Assembly (NCBI GenBank): GCA_963210315.1 | Contig: OY723242.1 | Span: 992,001-1,056,000, forward strand | Length of the DNA stretch: 64,000 nucleotides | Direction of reading: 5' to 3' | Source: Rhynchopus euleeides | Taxonomy: Eukaryota; Euglenozoa; Diplonemea; Diplonemida; Diplonemidae | Shown: positions 23,401 through 38,400 of the stretch, one piece after another | Numbering within the stretch: the first letter of the stretch is position 1 | How the letters are laid out: the number at the start of each line of letters is the position of its first letter | The notes under the pieces: model-generated | Told to the model about the DNA's origin: nothing | The model's database searches: none | Seen by the model: the letters and a program-made list of their open reading frames with translations, nothing else | Translations under genes and position numbers: made by a program

Positions 23401-26400
23401 GCAGTTCCAACGACTGCACCGACAACGCTTGTTCCTGGCGAGACGGCAGCGCCGACTGGTGCACCCACTCTTGTGCCTGGTGCGACCGCAGTTCCGACGA
23501 CTGCACCTGCAACACTTGTGCCTGGTGCGACCGCAGTAGCAACGACTGCACCGACAACCCTTGTGCCTGGCGAGACGGCACGGCCGACTGGTGCACCCAC
23601 TCTTGTGCCTGGTGCGACCGCAGTCCCAACGACTGCACCGACAACACTTGTGCCTGGCGAGACGGCAGCGCCGACTGGTGCACCCACTCTTGTGCCTGGT
23701 GCGACCGCAGTTCCGACGACTGCACCGACAACACTTGTTCCTGGCGAGACGGCAGCGCCGACTGGTGCACCCACTCTTGTGCCGGGTGCGACCGCAGTTC
23801 CGACGACTGCACCTGCAACACTTGTGCCTGGTGCGACCGCAGTACCAACGACTGCACCGACAACCCTTGTGCCTGGCGAGACGGCAGCGCCGGCAGGTGC
23901 ACCCACTCTTGTGCCTGGTGCGACCGCAGTTCCGACGACTGCACCTGCAACACTTGTGCCTGGTGCGACCGCAGTTCCAACGACTGCACCGACAACGCTT
24001 GTTCCTGGCGAGACGGCAGCGCCGACTGGTGCACCCACTCTTGTGCCTGGTGCGACCGCAGTTCCGACGACTGCACCTGCAACACTTGTGCCTGGTGCGA
24101 CCGCAGTCCCAACGACTGCACCGACAACACTTGTGCCTGGCGAGACGGCAGCGCCGACTGGTGCACTCACTCTTGTGCCTGGTGCGACCGCAGTTCCGAC
24201 GACTGCACCGACAACCCTTGTGCCTGGCGAGACGGCAGCGCCGACTGGTGCACCCACTGTTGTGCCTGGTGCGACCGCAGTTCCGACGACTGCACCGACA
24301 ACCCTTGTGCCTGGCGAGACGGCAGCGCCGACTGGTGCACCCACTGTTGTGCCTGGTGCGACCGCAGTTCCGACGACTGCACCTGCAACACTTGTGCCTG
24401 GTGCTACCGCAGTTCCAACGACTGCACCGACAACACTTGTGCCTGGTGCGACCGCAGTACCAACGACTGCACCGACAACCCTTGTGCCTGGCGAGACGGC
24501 AGCGCCGACAGGGGCACCCACTCTTGTGCCTGGTGCGACCGCAGTTCCGACGACTGCACCGACAACACTTGTTCCTGGCGAGACGGCAGCGCCGACTGGT
24601 GCACCCACTCTTGTGCCGGGTGCGACCGCAGTTCCGACGACTGCACCTGCAACACTTGTGCCTGGTGCGACCGCAGTACCAACGACTGCACCGACAACCC
24701 TTGTGCCTGGCGAGACGGCAGCGCCGGCAGGTGCACCCACTCTTGTGCCTGGTGCGACCGCAGTTCCGACGACTGCACCTGCAACACTTGTGCCTGGTGC
24801 GACCGCAGTTCCAACGACTGCACCGACAACGCTTGTTCCTGGCGAGACGGCAGCGCCGACTGGTGCACCCACTCTTGTGCCTGGTGCGACCGCAGTTCCG
24901 ACGACTGCACCTGCAACACTTGTGCCTGGTGCGACCGCAGTCCCAACGACTGCACCGACAACACTTGTGCCTGGCGAGACGGCAGCGCCGACTGGTGCAC
25001 TCACTCTTGTGCCTGGTGCGACCGCAGTTCCGACGACTGCACCGACAACCCTTGTGCCTGGCGAGACGGCAGCGCCGACTGGTGCACCCACTGTTGTGCC
25101 TGGTGCGACCGCAGTTCCGACGACTGCACCGACAACCCTTGTGCCTGGCGAGACGGCAGCGCCGACTGGTGCACCCACTGTTGTGCCTGGTGCGACCGCA
25201 GTTCCGACGACTGCACCTGCAACACTTGTGCCTGGTGCTACCGCAGTTCCAACGACTGCACCGACAACACTTGTGCCTGGTGCGACCGCAGTACCAACGA
25301 CTGCACCGACAACCCTTGTGCCTGGCGAGACGGCAGCGCCGACTGGTGCACCCACTCTTGTGCCTGGTGCGACCGCAGTTCCGACGACTGCACCGACAAC
25401 CCTTGTGCCTGGCGAGACGGCAGCGCCGACTGGTGCACCCACTGTTGTGCCTGGTGAGACCGCAGTTCCGACGACTGCACCTGCAACACTTGTGCCTGGT
25501 GCGACCGCAGTTCCAACGACTGCACCGACAACGCTTGTTCCTGGCGAGACGGCAGCGCCGACTGGTGCACCCACTCTTGTGCCTGGTGCGACCGCAGTTC
25601 CGACGACTGCACCTGCAACACTTGTGCCTGGTGCGACCGCAGTACCAACGACTGCACCGACAACCCTTGTGCCTGGCGAGACGGCAGCGCCGACTGGTGC
25701 ACCCACTCTTGTGCCTGGTGCTACCGCAGTTCCGACGACTGCACCTGCAACACTTGTGCCTGGTGCGACCGCAGTACCAACGACTGCACCGACAACACTT
25801 GTCCCTGGTGCGACCGCAGTTCCAACGACTGCACCGACAACGCTTGTTCCTGGCGAGACGGCAGCGCCGACTGGTGCACCCACTCTTGTGCCTGGTGCGA
25901 CCGCAGTTCCGACGACTGCACCTGCAACACTTGTGCCTGGTGCGACCGCAGTAGCAACGACTGCACAGACAACCCTTGTGCCTGGCGAGACGGCACGGCC
26001 GACTGGTGCACCCACTCTTGTGCCTGGTGCGACCGCAGTCCCAACGACTGCACCGACAACACTTGTGCCTGGCGAGACGGCAGCGCCGACTGGTGCACCC
26101 ACTCTTGTGCCTGGTGCGACCGCAGTTCCGACGACTGCACCGACAACACTTGTTCCTGGCGAGACGGCAGCGCCGACTGGTGCACCCACTCTTGTGCCGG
26201 GTGCGACCGCAGTTCCGACGACTGCACCTGCAACACTTGTGCCTGGTGCGACCGCAGTACCAACGACTGCACCGACAACCCTTGTGCCTGGCGAGACGGC
26301 AGCGCCGGCAGGTGCACCCACTCTTGTGCCTGGTGCGACCGCAGTTCCGACGACTGCACCTGCAACACTTGTGCCTGGTGCGACCGCAGTACCAACGACT

Positions 26401-29400
26401 GCACCGACAACACTTGTGCCTGGTGCGACCGCAGTTCCAACGACTGCACCGACAACGCTTGTTCCTGGCGAGACGGCAGCGCCGACTGGTGCACCCACTC
26501 TTGTGCCCGGTGCGACCGCAGTACCAACGACTGCACCGACAACCCTTGTGCCTGGCGAGACGGCAGCGCCGACTGGTGCACCCACTCTTGTGCCTGGTGC
26601 GACCGCAGTCCCAACGACTGCACCGACAACACTTTTGCCTGGCGAGACGGCAGCGCCGACTGGTGCACTCACTCTTGTGCCTGGTGCGACCGCTGTTCCG
26701 ACGACTGCACCGACAACACTTGTTCCTGGCGAGACGGCAGCGCCGACTGGTGCACCCACTCTTGTGCCTGGTGCGACCGCAGTTCCGACGACTGCACCTG
26801 CAACACTTGTGCCTGGTGCGACCGCAGTACCAACGACTGCACCGACAACACTTGTGCCTGGTGCGACCGCAGTTCCAACGACTGCACCGACAACGCTTGT
26901 TCCTGGCGAGACGGCAGCGCCGACTGGTGCACCCACTCTTGTGCCTGGTGCGACCGCAGTTCCGACGACTGCACCTGCAACACTTGTGCCTGGTGCGACC
27001 GCAGTACCAACGACTGCACCGACAACACTTGTGCCTGGTGCGACCGCAGTTCCAACGACTGCACCGACAACGCTTGTTCCTGGCGAGACGGCAGCGCCGC
27101 CTGGTGCACCCACTCTTGTGCCTGGTGCGACCGCAGTACCAACGACTGCACCGACAACCCTTGTGCCTGGCGAGACGGCAGCGCCGACAGGTGCACCCAC
27201 TCTTGTGCCTGGTGCGACCGCAGTTCCGACGACTGCACCTGCAACACTTGTGCCTGGTGCGACCGCAGTACCAACGACTGCACCGACAACACTTGTGCCT
27301 GGCGAGACGGCAGCGCCGACTGGTGCACCCACTCTTGTGCCTGGTGCGACCGCAGTTCCGACGACTGCACCTGCAACACTTGTGCCTGGTGCGACCGCAG
27401 TTCCAACGACTGCACCGACAACGCTTGTTCCTGGCGAGACGGCAGCGCCGACTGGTGCACCCACTCTTGTGCCTGGTGCGACCGCAGTTCCAACGACTGC
27501 ACCGACAACGCTTGTTCCTGGCGAGACGGCAGCGCCGACTGGTGCACCCACTCTTGTGCCTGGTGCGACCGCAGTTCCGAGGACTGCACCTGCAACACTT
27601 GTGCCTGGTGCGACCGCAGTACCAACGACTGCACCGACAACTCTTGTGCCTGGCGAGACGGCAGCGCCGACTGGTGCACACACTCTTGTGCCTGGTGCGA
27701 CCGCAGTCCCAACGACTGCACCGACAACACTTGTGCCTGGCGAGACGGCAGCGCCGACTGGTGCACTCACTCCTGTGCCTGGTGCGACCGCAGTTCCGAC
27801 GACTGCACCGACAACACTTGTTCCTGGCGAGACGGCAGCGCCGACTGGTGCACCCACTCTTGTGCCTGGTGCGACCGCAGTACCAACGACTGCACCGACA
27901 ACCCTTGTGCCTGGCGAGACGGCAGCGCCGACAGGTGCACCCACTCTTGTGCCTGGTGCGACCGCAGTACGAACGACTGCACCGACAACACTTGTGCCTG
28001 GCGAGACGGCAGCGCCGACTGGTGCACCCACTCTTGTGCCTGGTGCGACCGCAGTACCAACGACTGCACCGACAACCCTTGTGCCTGGCGAGACGGCAGC
28101 GCCGACAGGTGCACCCACTCTTGTGCCTGGTGCGACCGCAGTTCCGACGACTGCACCTGCAACACTTGTGCCTGGTGCGACCGCAGTACCAACGACTGCA
28201 CCGACAACACTTGCGCCTGGTGCGACCGCAGTTCCAACGACTGCACCGACAACGCTTGTTCCTGGCGAGACGGCAGCGCCGACAGGTGCACCCACTCTTG
28301 TGCCTGGTGCGACCGCAGTTCCGACGACTGCACCTGCAACACTTGTGGCTGGTGCGACCGCAGTACCAACGACTGCACCGACAACCCTTGTGCCTGGCGA
28401 GACGGCAGCGCCGACTGGTGCACCCACTCTTGTGCCTGGTGCGACCGCAGTCCCAACGACTGCACCGACAACACTTGTGCCTGGTGCGACCGCAGTTCCA
28501 ACGACTGCACCGACAACGCTTGTTCCTGGCGAGACGGCAGCGCCGACTGGTGCACCCACTCTTGTGCCTGGTGCGACCGCAGTTCCGACGACTGCACCTG
28601 CAACACTTGTGCCTGGTGCGACTGCAGTACCAACGACTGCACCGACAACCCTTGTGCCTGGCGAGACGGCAGCGCCGACAGGGGCACCCACTCTTGTGCC
28701 TGGTGCGACCGCAGTTCCGACGACTGCAGCTGCAACACTTGTGCCTGGTGCGACCGCAGTACCAACGACTGCACCGACAACCCTTGTGCCTGGCGAGACG
28801 GCAGCGCCGACAGGGGCACCCACTCTTGTGCCTGGTGCGACCGCAGTTCCGACGACTGCACCTGCAACACTTGTGCCTGGTGCGACCGCAGTTCCAACGA
28901 CTGCACCGACAACGCTTGTTCCTGGCGAGACGGCAGCGCCGACTGGTGCACCCACTCTTGTGCCTGGTGCGACCGCAGTACCAACGACTGCACCGACAAC
29001 CCTTGTGCCTGGCGAGACGGCAGCGCCGACAGGTGCACCCACTCTTGTGCCTGGTGCGACCGCAGTTCCGACGACTGCACCTGCAACACTTGTGCCTGGT
29101 GCGACCGCAGTTCCAACGACTGCACCGACAACGCTTGTTCCTGGCGAGACGGCAGCGCCGACTGGTGCACCCACTCTTGTGCCTGGTGCGACCGCAGTTC
29201 CGACGACTGCACCTGCAACACTTGTGCCTGGTGCGACCGCAGTACCAACGACTGCACCGACAACCCTTGTGCCTGGCGAGACGGCAGCGCCGACTGGTGC
29301 ACCCACTCTTGTGCCTGGTGCGACCGCAGTTCCGACGACTGCACCTGCAACACTTGTGCCTGGTGCGACCGCAGTACCAACAACTGCACCGACAACACTT

Positions 29401-32400
29401 GTGCCTGGTGCGACCGCAGTTCCAACGACTGCACCGACAACGCTTGTTCCTGGCGAGACGGCAGCGCCGACTGGTGCACCCGCTCTTGTGCCTGGTGCGA
29501 CCGCAGTTCCGACGACTGCACCTGCAACACTTGTGCCTGGTGCGACCGCAGTTCCAACGACTGCACCGACAACCCTTGTGCCTGGCGAGACGGCAGCGCC
29601 GACTGGTGCACCCACTCTTGTGCCTGGTGCGACCGCAGTCCCAACGACTGCACCGACAACACTTGTGCCTGGTGCGACCGCAGTTCCAACGACTGCACCG
29701 ACAACGCTTGTTCCTGGCGAGACGGCAGCGCCGACTGGTGCACCCACTCTTGTGCCTGGTGCGACCGCAGTCCCAACGACTGCACCTGCAACACTTGTGC
29801 CTGGTGCGACCGCAGTTCCAACGACTGCACCGACAACCCTTGTGCCTGGCGAGACGGCAGCGCCGACTGGTGCACCCACTCTTGTGCCTGGTGCGACCGC
29901 AGTCCCAACGACTGCACCTGCAACACTTGTGCCTGGTGCGACCGCAGTTCCAACGACTGCACCGACAACCCTTGTGCCTGGCGAGACGGCAGCGCCGACT
30001 GGTGCACCCACTCTTGTGCCTGGTGCGACCGCAGTCCCAACGACTGCACCGACAACACTTGTGCCTGGTGCGACCGCAGTTCCAACGACTGCACCGACAA
30101 CGCTTGTTCCTGGCGAGACGGCAGCGCCGACTGGTGCACCCACTCTTGTGCCTGGTGCGACCGCAGTTCCGACGACTGCACCTGCAACACTTGTGCCTGG
30201 TGCGACTGCAGTACCAACGACTGCACCGACAACCCTTGTGCCTGGCGAGACGGCAGCGCCGACAGGGGCACCCACTCTTGTGCCTGGTGCGACCGCAGTT
30301 CCGACGACTGCACCTGCAACACTTGTGCCTGGTGCGACCGCAGTTCCAACGACTGCACCGACAACCCTTGTGCCTGGCGAGACGGCAGCGCCGACTGGTG
30401 CACCCACTCTTGTGCCTGGTGCGACCGCAGTCCCAACGACTGCACCGACAACACTTGTGCCTGGTGCGACCGCAGTTCCAACGACTGCACCGACAACGCT
30501 TGTTCCTGGCGAGACGGCAGCGCCGACTGGTGCACCCACTCTTGTGCCTGGTGCGACCGCAGTCCCAACGACTGCACCTGCAACACTTGTGCCTGGTGCG
30601 ACCGCAGTTCCAACGACTGCACCGACAACCCTTGTGCCTGGCGAGACGGCAGCGCCGACTGGTGCACCCACTCTTGTGCCTGGTGCGACCGCAGTCCCAA
30701 CGACTGCACCTGCAACACTTGTGCCTGGTGCGACCGCAGTTCCAACGACTGCACCGACAACCCTTGTGCCTGGCGAGACGGCAGCGCCGACTGGTGCACC
30801 CACTCTTGTGCCTGGTGCGACCGCAGTCCCAACGACTGCACCGACAACACTTGTGCCTGGTGCGACCGCAGTTCCAACGACTGCACCGACAACGCTTGTT
30901 CCTGGCGAGACGGCAGCGCCGACAGGTGCACCCACTCTTGTGCCTGGTGCGACCGCAGTTCCGACGACTGCACCTGCAACACTTGTGGCTGGTGCGACCG
31001 CAGTACCAACGACTGCACCGACAACCCTTGTGCCTGGCGAGACGGCAGCGCCGACAGGGGCACCCACTCTTGTGCCTGGTGCGACCGCAGTTCCGACGAC
31101 TGCACCTGCAACACTTGTGCCTGGTGCGACCGCAGTTCCAACGACTGCACCGACAACACTTGTGCCTGGTGCGACCGCAGTTCCAACGACTGCACCGACA
31201 ACGCTTGTTCCTGGCGAGACGGCAGCGCCGACAGGTGCACCCACTCTTGTGCCTGGTGCGACCGCAGTTCCGACGACTGCACCTGCAACACTTGTGGCTG
31301 GTGCGACCGCAGTACCAACGACTGCACCGACAACCCTTGTGCCTGGCGAGACGGCAGCGCCGACTGGTGCACCCACTCTTGTGCCTGGTGCGACCGCAGT
31401 CCCAACGACTGCACCGACAACACTTGTGCCTGGTGCGACCGCAGTTCCAACGACTGCACCGACAACGCTTGTTCCTGGCGAGACGGCAGCGCCGACTGGT
31501 GCACCCACTCTTGTGCCTGGTGCGACCGCAGTTCCGACGACTGCACCTGCAACACTTGTGCCTGGTGCGACTGCAGTACCAACGACTGCACCGACAACCC
31601 TTGTGCCTGGCGAGACGGCAGCGCCGACAGGGGCACCCACTCTTGTGCCTGGTGCGACCGCAGTTCCGACGACTGCACCTGCAACACTTGTGCCTGGTGC
31701 GACCGCAGTACCAACGACTGCACCGACAACCCTTGTGCCTGGCGAGACGGCAGCGCCGACAGGGGCACCCACTCTTGTGCCTGGTGCGACCGCAGTTCCG
31801 ACGACTGCACCTGCAACACTTGTGCCTGGTGCGACCGCAGTTCCAACGACTGCACCGACAACGCTTGTGCCTGGCGAGACGGCAGCGCCGACTGGTGCAC
31901 CCACTCTTGTGCCTGGTGCGACCGCAGTTCCGACGACTGCACCTGCAACACTTGTGCCTGGTGCGACCGCAGTTCCAACGACTGCACCGACAACGCTTGT
32001 GCCTGGCGAGACGGCAGCGCCGACTGGTGCACCCACTCTTGTGCCTGGTGCGACCGCAGTTCCGACGACTGCACCTGCAACACTTGTGCCTGGTGCGACC
32101 GCAGTACCAACGACTGCACCGACAACCCTTGTGCCTGGCGAGACGGCAGCGCCGACAGGGGCACCCACTCTTGTGCCTGGTGCGACCGCAGTTCCGACGA
32201 CTGCACCTGCAACACTTGTGCCTGGTGCGACCGCAGTTCCAACGACTGCACCGACAACGCTTGTGCCTGGCGAGACGGCAGCGCCGACTGGTGCACCCAC
32301 TCTTGTGCCTGGTGCGACCGCAGTTCCGACGACTGCACCTGCAACACTTGTGCCTGGTGCGACCGCAGTTCCAACGACTGCACCGACAACGCTTGTGCCT

Positions 32401-35400
32401 GGCGAGACGGCAGCGCCGACTGGTGCACCCACTCTTGTGCCTGGTGCGACCGCAGTTCCGACGACTGCACCTGCAACACTTGTGCCTGGTGCGACCGCAG
32501 TACCAACGACTGCACCGACAACACTTGTGCCTGGTGCGACCGCAGTTCCAACGACTGCACCGACAACGGTTGTTCCTGGCGAGACGGCAGCGCCGACTGG
32601 TGCACCCGCTCTTGTGCCTGGTGCGACCGCAGTTCCGACGACTGCACCTGCAACACTTGTGCCTGGTGCGACCGCAGTTCCAACGACTGCACCGACAACC
32701 CTTGTGCCTGGCGAGACGGCAGCGCCGACTGGTGCACCCACTCTTGTGCCTGGTGCGACCGCAGTCCCAACGACTGCACCGACAACACTTGTGCCTGGCG
32801 AGACGGCAGCGCCGACTGGTGCACCCACTCTTGTGCCTGGTGCGACCGCAGTTCCGACGACTGCACCTGCAACACTTGTGCCTGGTGCGACCGCAGTACC
32901 AACGACTGCACCGACAACACTTGTGCCTGGTGCGACCGCAGTTCCAACGACTGCACCGACAACGCTTGTTCCTGGCGAGACGGCAGCGCCGACTGGTGCA
33001 CCCGCTCTTGTGCCTGGTGCGACCGCAGTTCCGACGACTGCACCTGCAACACTTGTGCCTGGTGCGACCGCAGTTCCAACGACTGCACCGACAACCCTTG
33101 TGCCTGGCGAGACGGCAGCGCCGACTGGTGCACCCACTCTTGTGCCTGGTGCGACCGCAGTCCCAACGACTGCACCGACAACACTTGTGCCTGGCGAGAC
33201 GGCAGCGCCGACTGGTGCACTCACTCTTGTGCCTGGTGCGACCGCTGTTCCGACGACTGCACCGACAACACTTGTTCCTGGCGAGACGGCAGCGCCGGCA
33301 GGTGCACCCACTCTTGTGCCTGGTGCGACCGTAGTTCCGACGACTGCACCTGCAACACTTGTGCCTGGTGCGACCGCAGTCCCAACGACTGCACCGACAA
33401 CACTTGTGCCTGGCGAGACGGCAGCGCCGACTGGTGCACCCACTCTTGTGCCTGGTGCGACCGCTGTTCCGACGACTGCACCGACAACACTTGTTCCTGG
33501 CGAGACGGCAGCGCCGACTGGTGCACCCACTCTTGTGCCTGGTGCGACCGCAGTTCCGACGACTGCACCGACAACCCTTGTGCCTGGCGAGACGGCAGCG
33601 CCGACTGGTGCACCCACTGTTGTGCCTGGTGCGACCGCAGTTCCGACGACTGCACCGACAACCCTTGTGCCTGGCGAGACGGCAGCGCCGACTGGTCCAC
33701 CCACTGTTGTGCCTGGTGCGACCGCAGTTCCGACGACTGCACCTGCAACACTTGTGCCTGGTGCTACCGCAGTTCCAACGACTGCACCGACAACACTTGT
33801 GCCTGGTGCGACCGCAGTACCAACGACTGCACCGACAACCCTTGTGCCTGGCGAGACGGCAGCGCCGACTGGTGCATCCACTCTTGTGCCTGGTGCGACC
33901 GCAGTTCCGACGACTGCACCGACAACCCTTGTGCCTGGCGAGACGGCAGCGCCGACTGGTGCACCCACTGTTGTGCCTGGTGAGACCGCAGTTCCGACGA
34001 CTGCACCTGCAACACTTGTGCCTGGTGCGACCGCAGTTCCAACGACTGCACCGACAACGCTTGTTCCTGGCGAGACGGCAGCGCCGACTGGTGCACCCAC
34101 TCTTGTGCCTGGTGCGACCGCAGTTCCGACGACTGCACCTGCAACACTTGTGCCTGGTGCGACCGCAGTACCAACGACTGCACCGACAACCCTTGTGCCT
34201 GGCGAGACGGCAGCGCCGACTGGTGCACCCACTCTTGTGCCTGGTGCGACCGCAGTCCCAACGACTGCACCGACAACACTTGTGCCTGGCGAGACGGCAG
34301 CGCCGACTGGTGCACTCACTCTTGTGCCTGGTGCGACCGCTGTTCCGACGACTGCACCGACAACACTTGTTCCTGGCGAGACGGCAGCGCCGGCAGGTGC
34401 ACCCACTCTTGTGCCTGGTGAGACCGCAGGTCCGACGACTGCACCTGCAACACTTGTGCCTGGTGCGACCGCAGTTCCAACGACTGCACCGACAACGCTT
34501 GTTCCTGGCGAGACGGCAGCGCCGACTGGTGCACCCACTCTTGTGCCTGGTGCGACCGCAGTTCCGACGACTGCACCTGCAACACTTGTGCCTGGTGCGA
34601 CCGCAGTACCAACGACTGCACCGACAACCCTTGTGCCTGGCGAGACGGCAGCGCCGACTGGTGCACCCACTCTTGTGCCTGGTGCTACCGCAGTTCCGAC
34701 GACTGCACCTGCAACACTTGTGCCTGGTGCGACCGCAGTACCAACGACTGCACCGACAACACTTGTCCCTGGTGCGACCGCAGTTCCAACGACTGCACCG
34801 ACAACGCTTGTTCCTGGCGAGACGGCAGCGCCGACTGGTGCACCCACTCTTGTGCCTGGTGCGACCGCAGTTCCGACGACTGCACCTGCAACACTTGTGC
34901 CTGGTGCGACCGCAGTAGCAACGACTGCACCGACAACCCTTGTGCCTGGCGAGACGGCACGGCCGACTGGTGCACCCACTCTTGTGCCTGGTGCGACCGC
35001 AGTCCCAACGACTGCACCGACAACACTTGTGCCTGGCGAGACGGCAGCGCCGACTGGTGCACCCACTCTTGTGCCTGGTGCGACCGCAGTTCCGACGACT
35101 GCACCGACAACACTTGTTCCTGGCGAGACGGCAGCGCCGACTGGTGCACCCACTCTTGTGCCGGGTGCGACCGCAGTTCCGACGACTGCACCTGCAACAC
35201 TTGTGCCTGGTGCGACCGCAGTACCAACGACTGCACCGACAACCCTTGTGCCTGGCGAGACGGCAGCGCCGGCAGGTGCACCCACTCTTGTGCCTGGTGC
35301 GAGCGCAGTTCCGACGACTGCACCTGCAACACTTGTGCCTGGTGCGACCGCAGTACCAACGACTGCACCGACAACACTTGTGCCTGGTGCGACCGCAGTT

Positions 35401-38400
35401 CCAACGACTGCACCGACAACGCTTGTTCCTGGCGAGACGGCAGCGCCGACTGGTGCACCCACTCTTGTGCCTGGTGCGACCGCAGTTCCGACGACTGCAC
35501 CTGCAACACTTGTGCCTGGTGCGACCGCAGTACCAACGACTGCACCGACAACACTTGTGCCTGGTGCGACCGCAGTACCAACGACTGCACCGACAACCCT
35601 TGTGCCTGGCGAGACGGCAGCGCCGGCAGGTGCACCCACTCTTGTGCCTGGTGCGAGCGCAGTTCCGACGACTGCACCTGCAACACTTGTGCCTGGTGCG
35701 ACCGCAGTACCAACGACTGCACCGACAACACTTGTGCCTGGTGCGACCGCAGTTCCAACGACTGCACCGACAACGCTTGTTCCTGGCGAGACGGCAGCGC
35801 CGACTGGTGCACCCACTCTTGTGCCTGGTGCGACCGCAGTACCAACGACTGCACCGACAACCCTTGTGCCTGGCGAGACGGCAGCGCCGACTGGTGCACC
35901 CACTCTTGTGCCTGGTGCGACCGCAGTTCCAACGACTGCACCTGCAACACTTGTGGCTGGTGCGACCGCAGTACCAACGACTGCACCGACAACCCTTGTG
36001 CCTGGCGAGACGGCAGCGCCGACAGGTGCACCCACTCTTGTGCCTGGTGCGACCGCAGTTCCGACGACTGCACCTGCAACACTTGTGGCTGGTGCGACCG
36101 CAGTACCAACGACTGCACCGACAACCCTTGTGCCTGGCGAGACGGCGGCGCCGACTGGTGCACCCACTCTTGTGCCTGGTGCGACCGCAGTCCCAACGAC
36201 TGCACCGACAACACTTGTGCCTGGTGCGACCGCAGTTCCAACGAGTGCACCGACAACGCTTGTTCCTGGCGAGACGGCAGCGCCGACTGGTGCACCCACT
36301 CTTGTGCCTGGTGCGACCGCAGTTCCGACGACTGCACCGACAACACTTGTTCCTGGCGAGACGGCAGCGCCGACTGGTGCACCCACTCTTGTGCCTGGTG
36401 CGACTGCAGTACCAACGACTGCACCGACAACCCTTGTGCCTGGCGAGACGGCAGCGCCGACAGGGGCACCCACTCTTGTGCCTGGTGCGACCGCAGTTCC
36501 AACGACTGCACCGACAACGCTTGTTCCTGGCGAGACGGCAGCGCCGACTGGTGCACCCACTCTTGTGCCTGGTGCGACTGCAGTACCAACGACTGCACCG
36601 ACAACCCTTGTGCCTGGCGAGACGGCAGCGCCGACAGGTGCACCCACTCTTGTGCCTGGTGCGACCGCAGTTCCGACGACTGCACCTGCAACACTTGTGC
36701 CTGGTGCGACCGCAGTTCCAACGACTGCACCGACAACGCTTGTTCCTGGCGAGACGGCAGCGCCGACTGGTGCACCCACTCTTGTGCCTGGTGCGACCGC
36801 AGTTCCGACGACTGCACCTGCAACACTTGTGCCTGGTGCGACCGCAGTACCAACGACTGCACCGACAACCCTTGTGCCTGGCGAGACGGCAGCGCCGACT
36901 GGTGCACCCACTCTTGTGCCTGGTGCGACCGCAGTCCCAACGACTGCACCGACAACACTTGTGCCTGGCGAGACGGCAGCGCCGACTGGTGCACCCACTC
37001 TTGTGCCTGGTGCGACCGCAGTTCCGACGACTGCACCTGCAACACTTGTGCCTGGTGCGACCGCAGTACCAACGACTGCACCGACAACACTTGTGCCTGG
37101 TGCGACCGCAGTTCCAACGACTGCACCGACAACGCTTGTTCCTGGCGAGACGGCAGCGCCGACTGGTGCACCCGCTCTTGTGCCTGGTGCGACCGCAGTT
37201 CCGACGACTGCACCTGCAACACTTGTGCCTGGTGCGACCGCAGTTCCAACGACTGCACCGACAACCCTTGTGCCTGGCGAGACGGCAGCGCCGACTGGTG
37301 CACCCACTCTTGCGCCTCGTGCAACTGCAGTGCCGACGGGTGTCCCGACCACTCTTGCGCCTGGTGCAACTGCAGTGCCGACTGGTGTCCCGACCACTCT
37401 TGCGCCTGTTGCAACTGCAGTGCCGACGGGTGTCCCGACCACTCTTGCGCCTGGTGCAACTGCAGTGCCGACTGCTGTCCCGACCACCCTTGCGCCTGGT
37501 GCAACTGCAGTGCCGACTGGTGTCCCAACAACTCTTGCGCCTGGTGCAACTGCAGTGCCCACTGGTGTCCCGACCACCCTTGCGCCTGGTGCAACTGCAG
37601 TGCCGACGGGTGTCCCGACCACTCTAGCGCCCGGTGCAACTGCAGTGCCGACTGGTGTCCCGACCACTCTTGCGCCTGGTGCAACTGCAGTGCCGACGGG
37701 TGTCGCGACCACTCTTGCGCCTGGTGCAACTGCAGTGCCGACTGGTGTCCCAACAACTCTTGCGCCTGGTGCAACTGCAGTGCCGACTGCTGTCGCGACC
37801 ACCCTTGCGCCTGGTGCAACTGCAGTGCCGACGGGTGTCCCGACCACTCTAGCGCCCGGTGCAACTGCAGTGCCGACTGGTGTCGCGACCACTCTTGCGC
37901 CTGGTGCAACTGCAGTGCCGACTGGTGTCGCGACCACTCTTGCGCCTGGTGCAACTGCAGTGCCGACGGGTGTCGCGACCACTCTTGCGCCTGGTGCAAC
38001 TGCAGTGCCGACTGGTGTCGCGACCACTCTTGCGCCTGGTGCAACTGCAGTGCCGACTGGTGTCCCAACAACTCTTGCGCCTGGTGCAACTGCAGTGCCC
38101 ACTGGTGTCCCGACCACCCTTGCGCCTGGTGCAACTGCAGTGCCGACGGGTGTCCCGACCACTCTAGCGCCCGGTGCAACTGCAGTGCCGACTGGTGTCC
38201 CGACCACTCGTGCGCCTGGTGCAACTGCAGTGCCGACTGGTGTCGCGACCACTCTTGCGCCTGGTGCAACTGCAGTGCCGACTGGTGTCCCAACAACTCT
38301 TGCGCCTGGTGCAACTGCAGTGCCCACTGGTGTCCCGACCACCCTTGCGCCTGGTGCAACTGCAGTGCCGACGGGTGTCCCGACCACTCTAGCGCCCGGT

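Noticed and set aside
15190-27681. A 4,163-codon Cys/Arg-rich minus-strand ORF
   Set aside because: Another shadow frame of the same minisatellite. Its regular Cys pattern is a by-product of the repeat, not a metal-binding protein.
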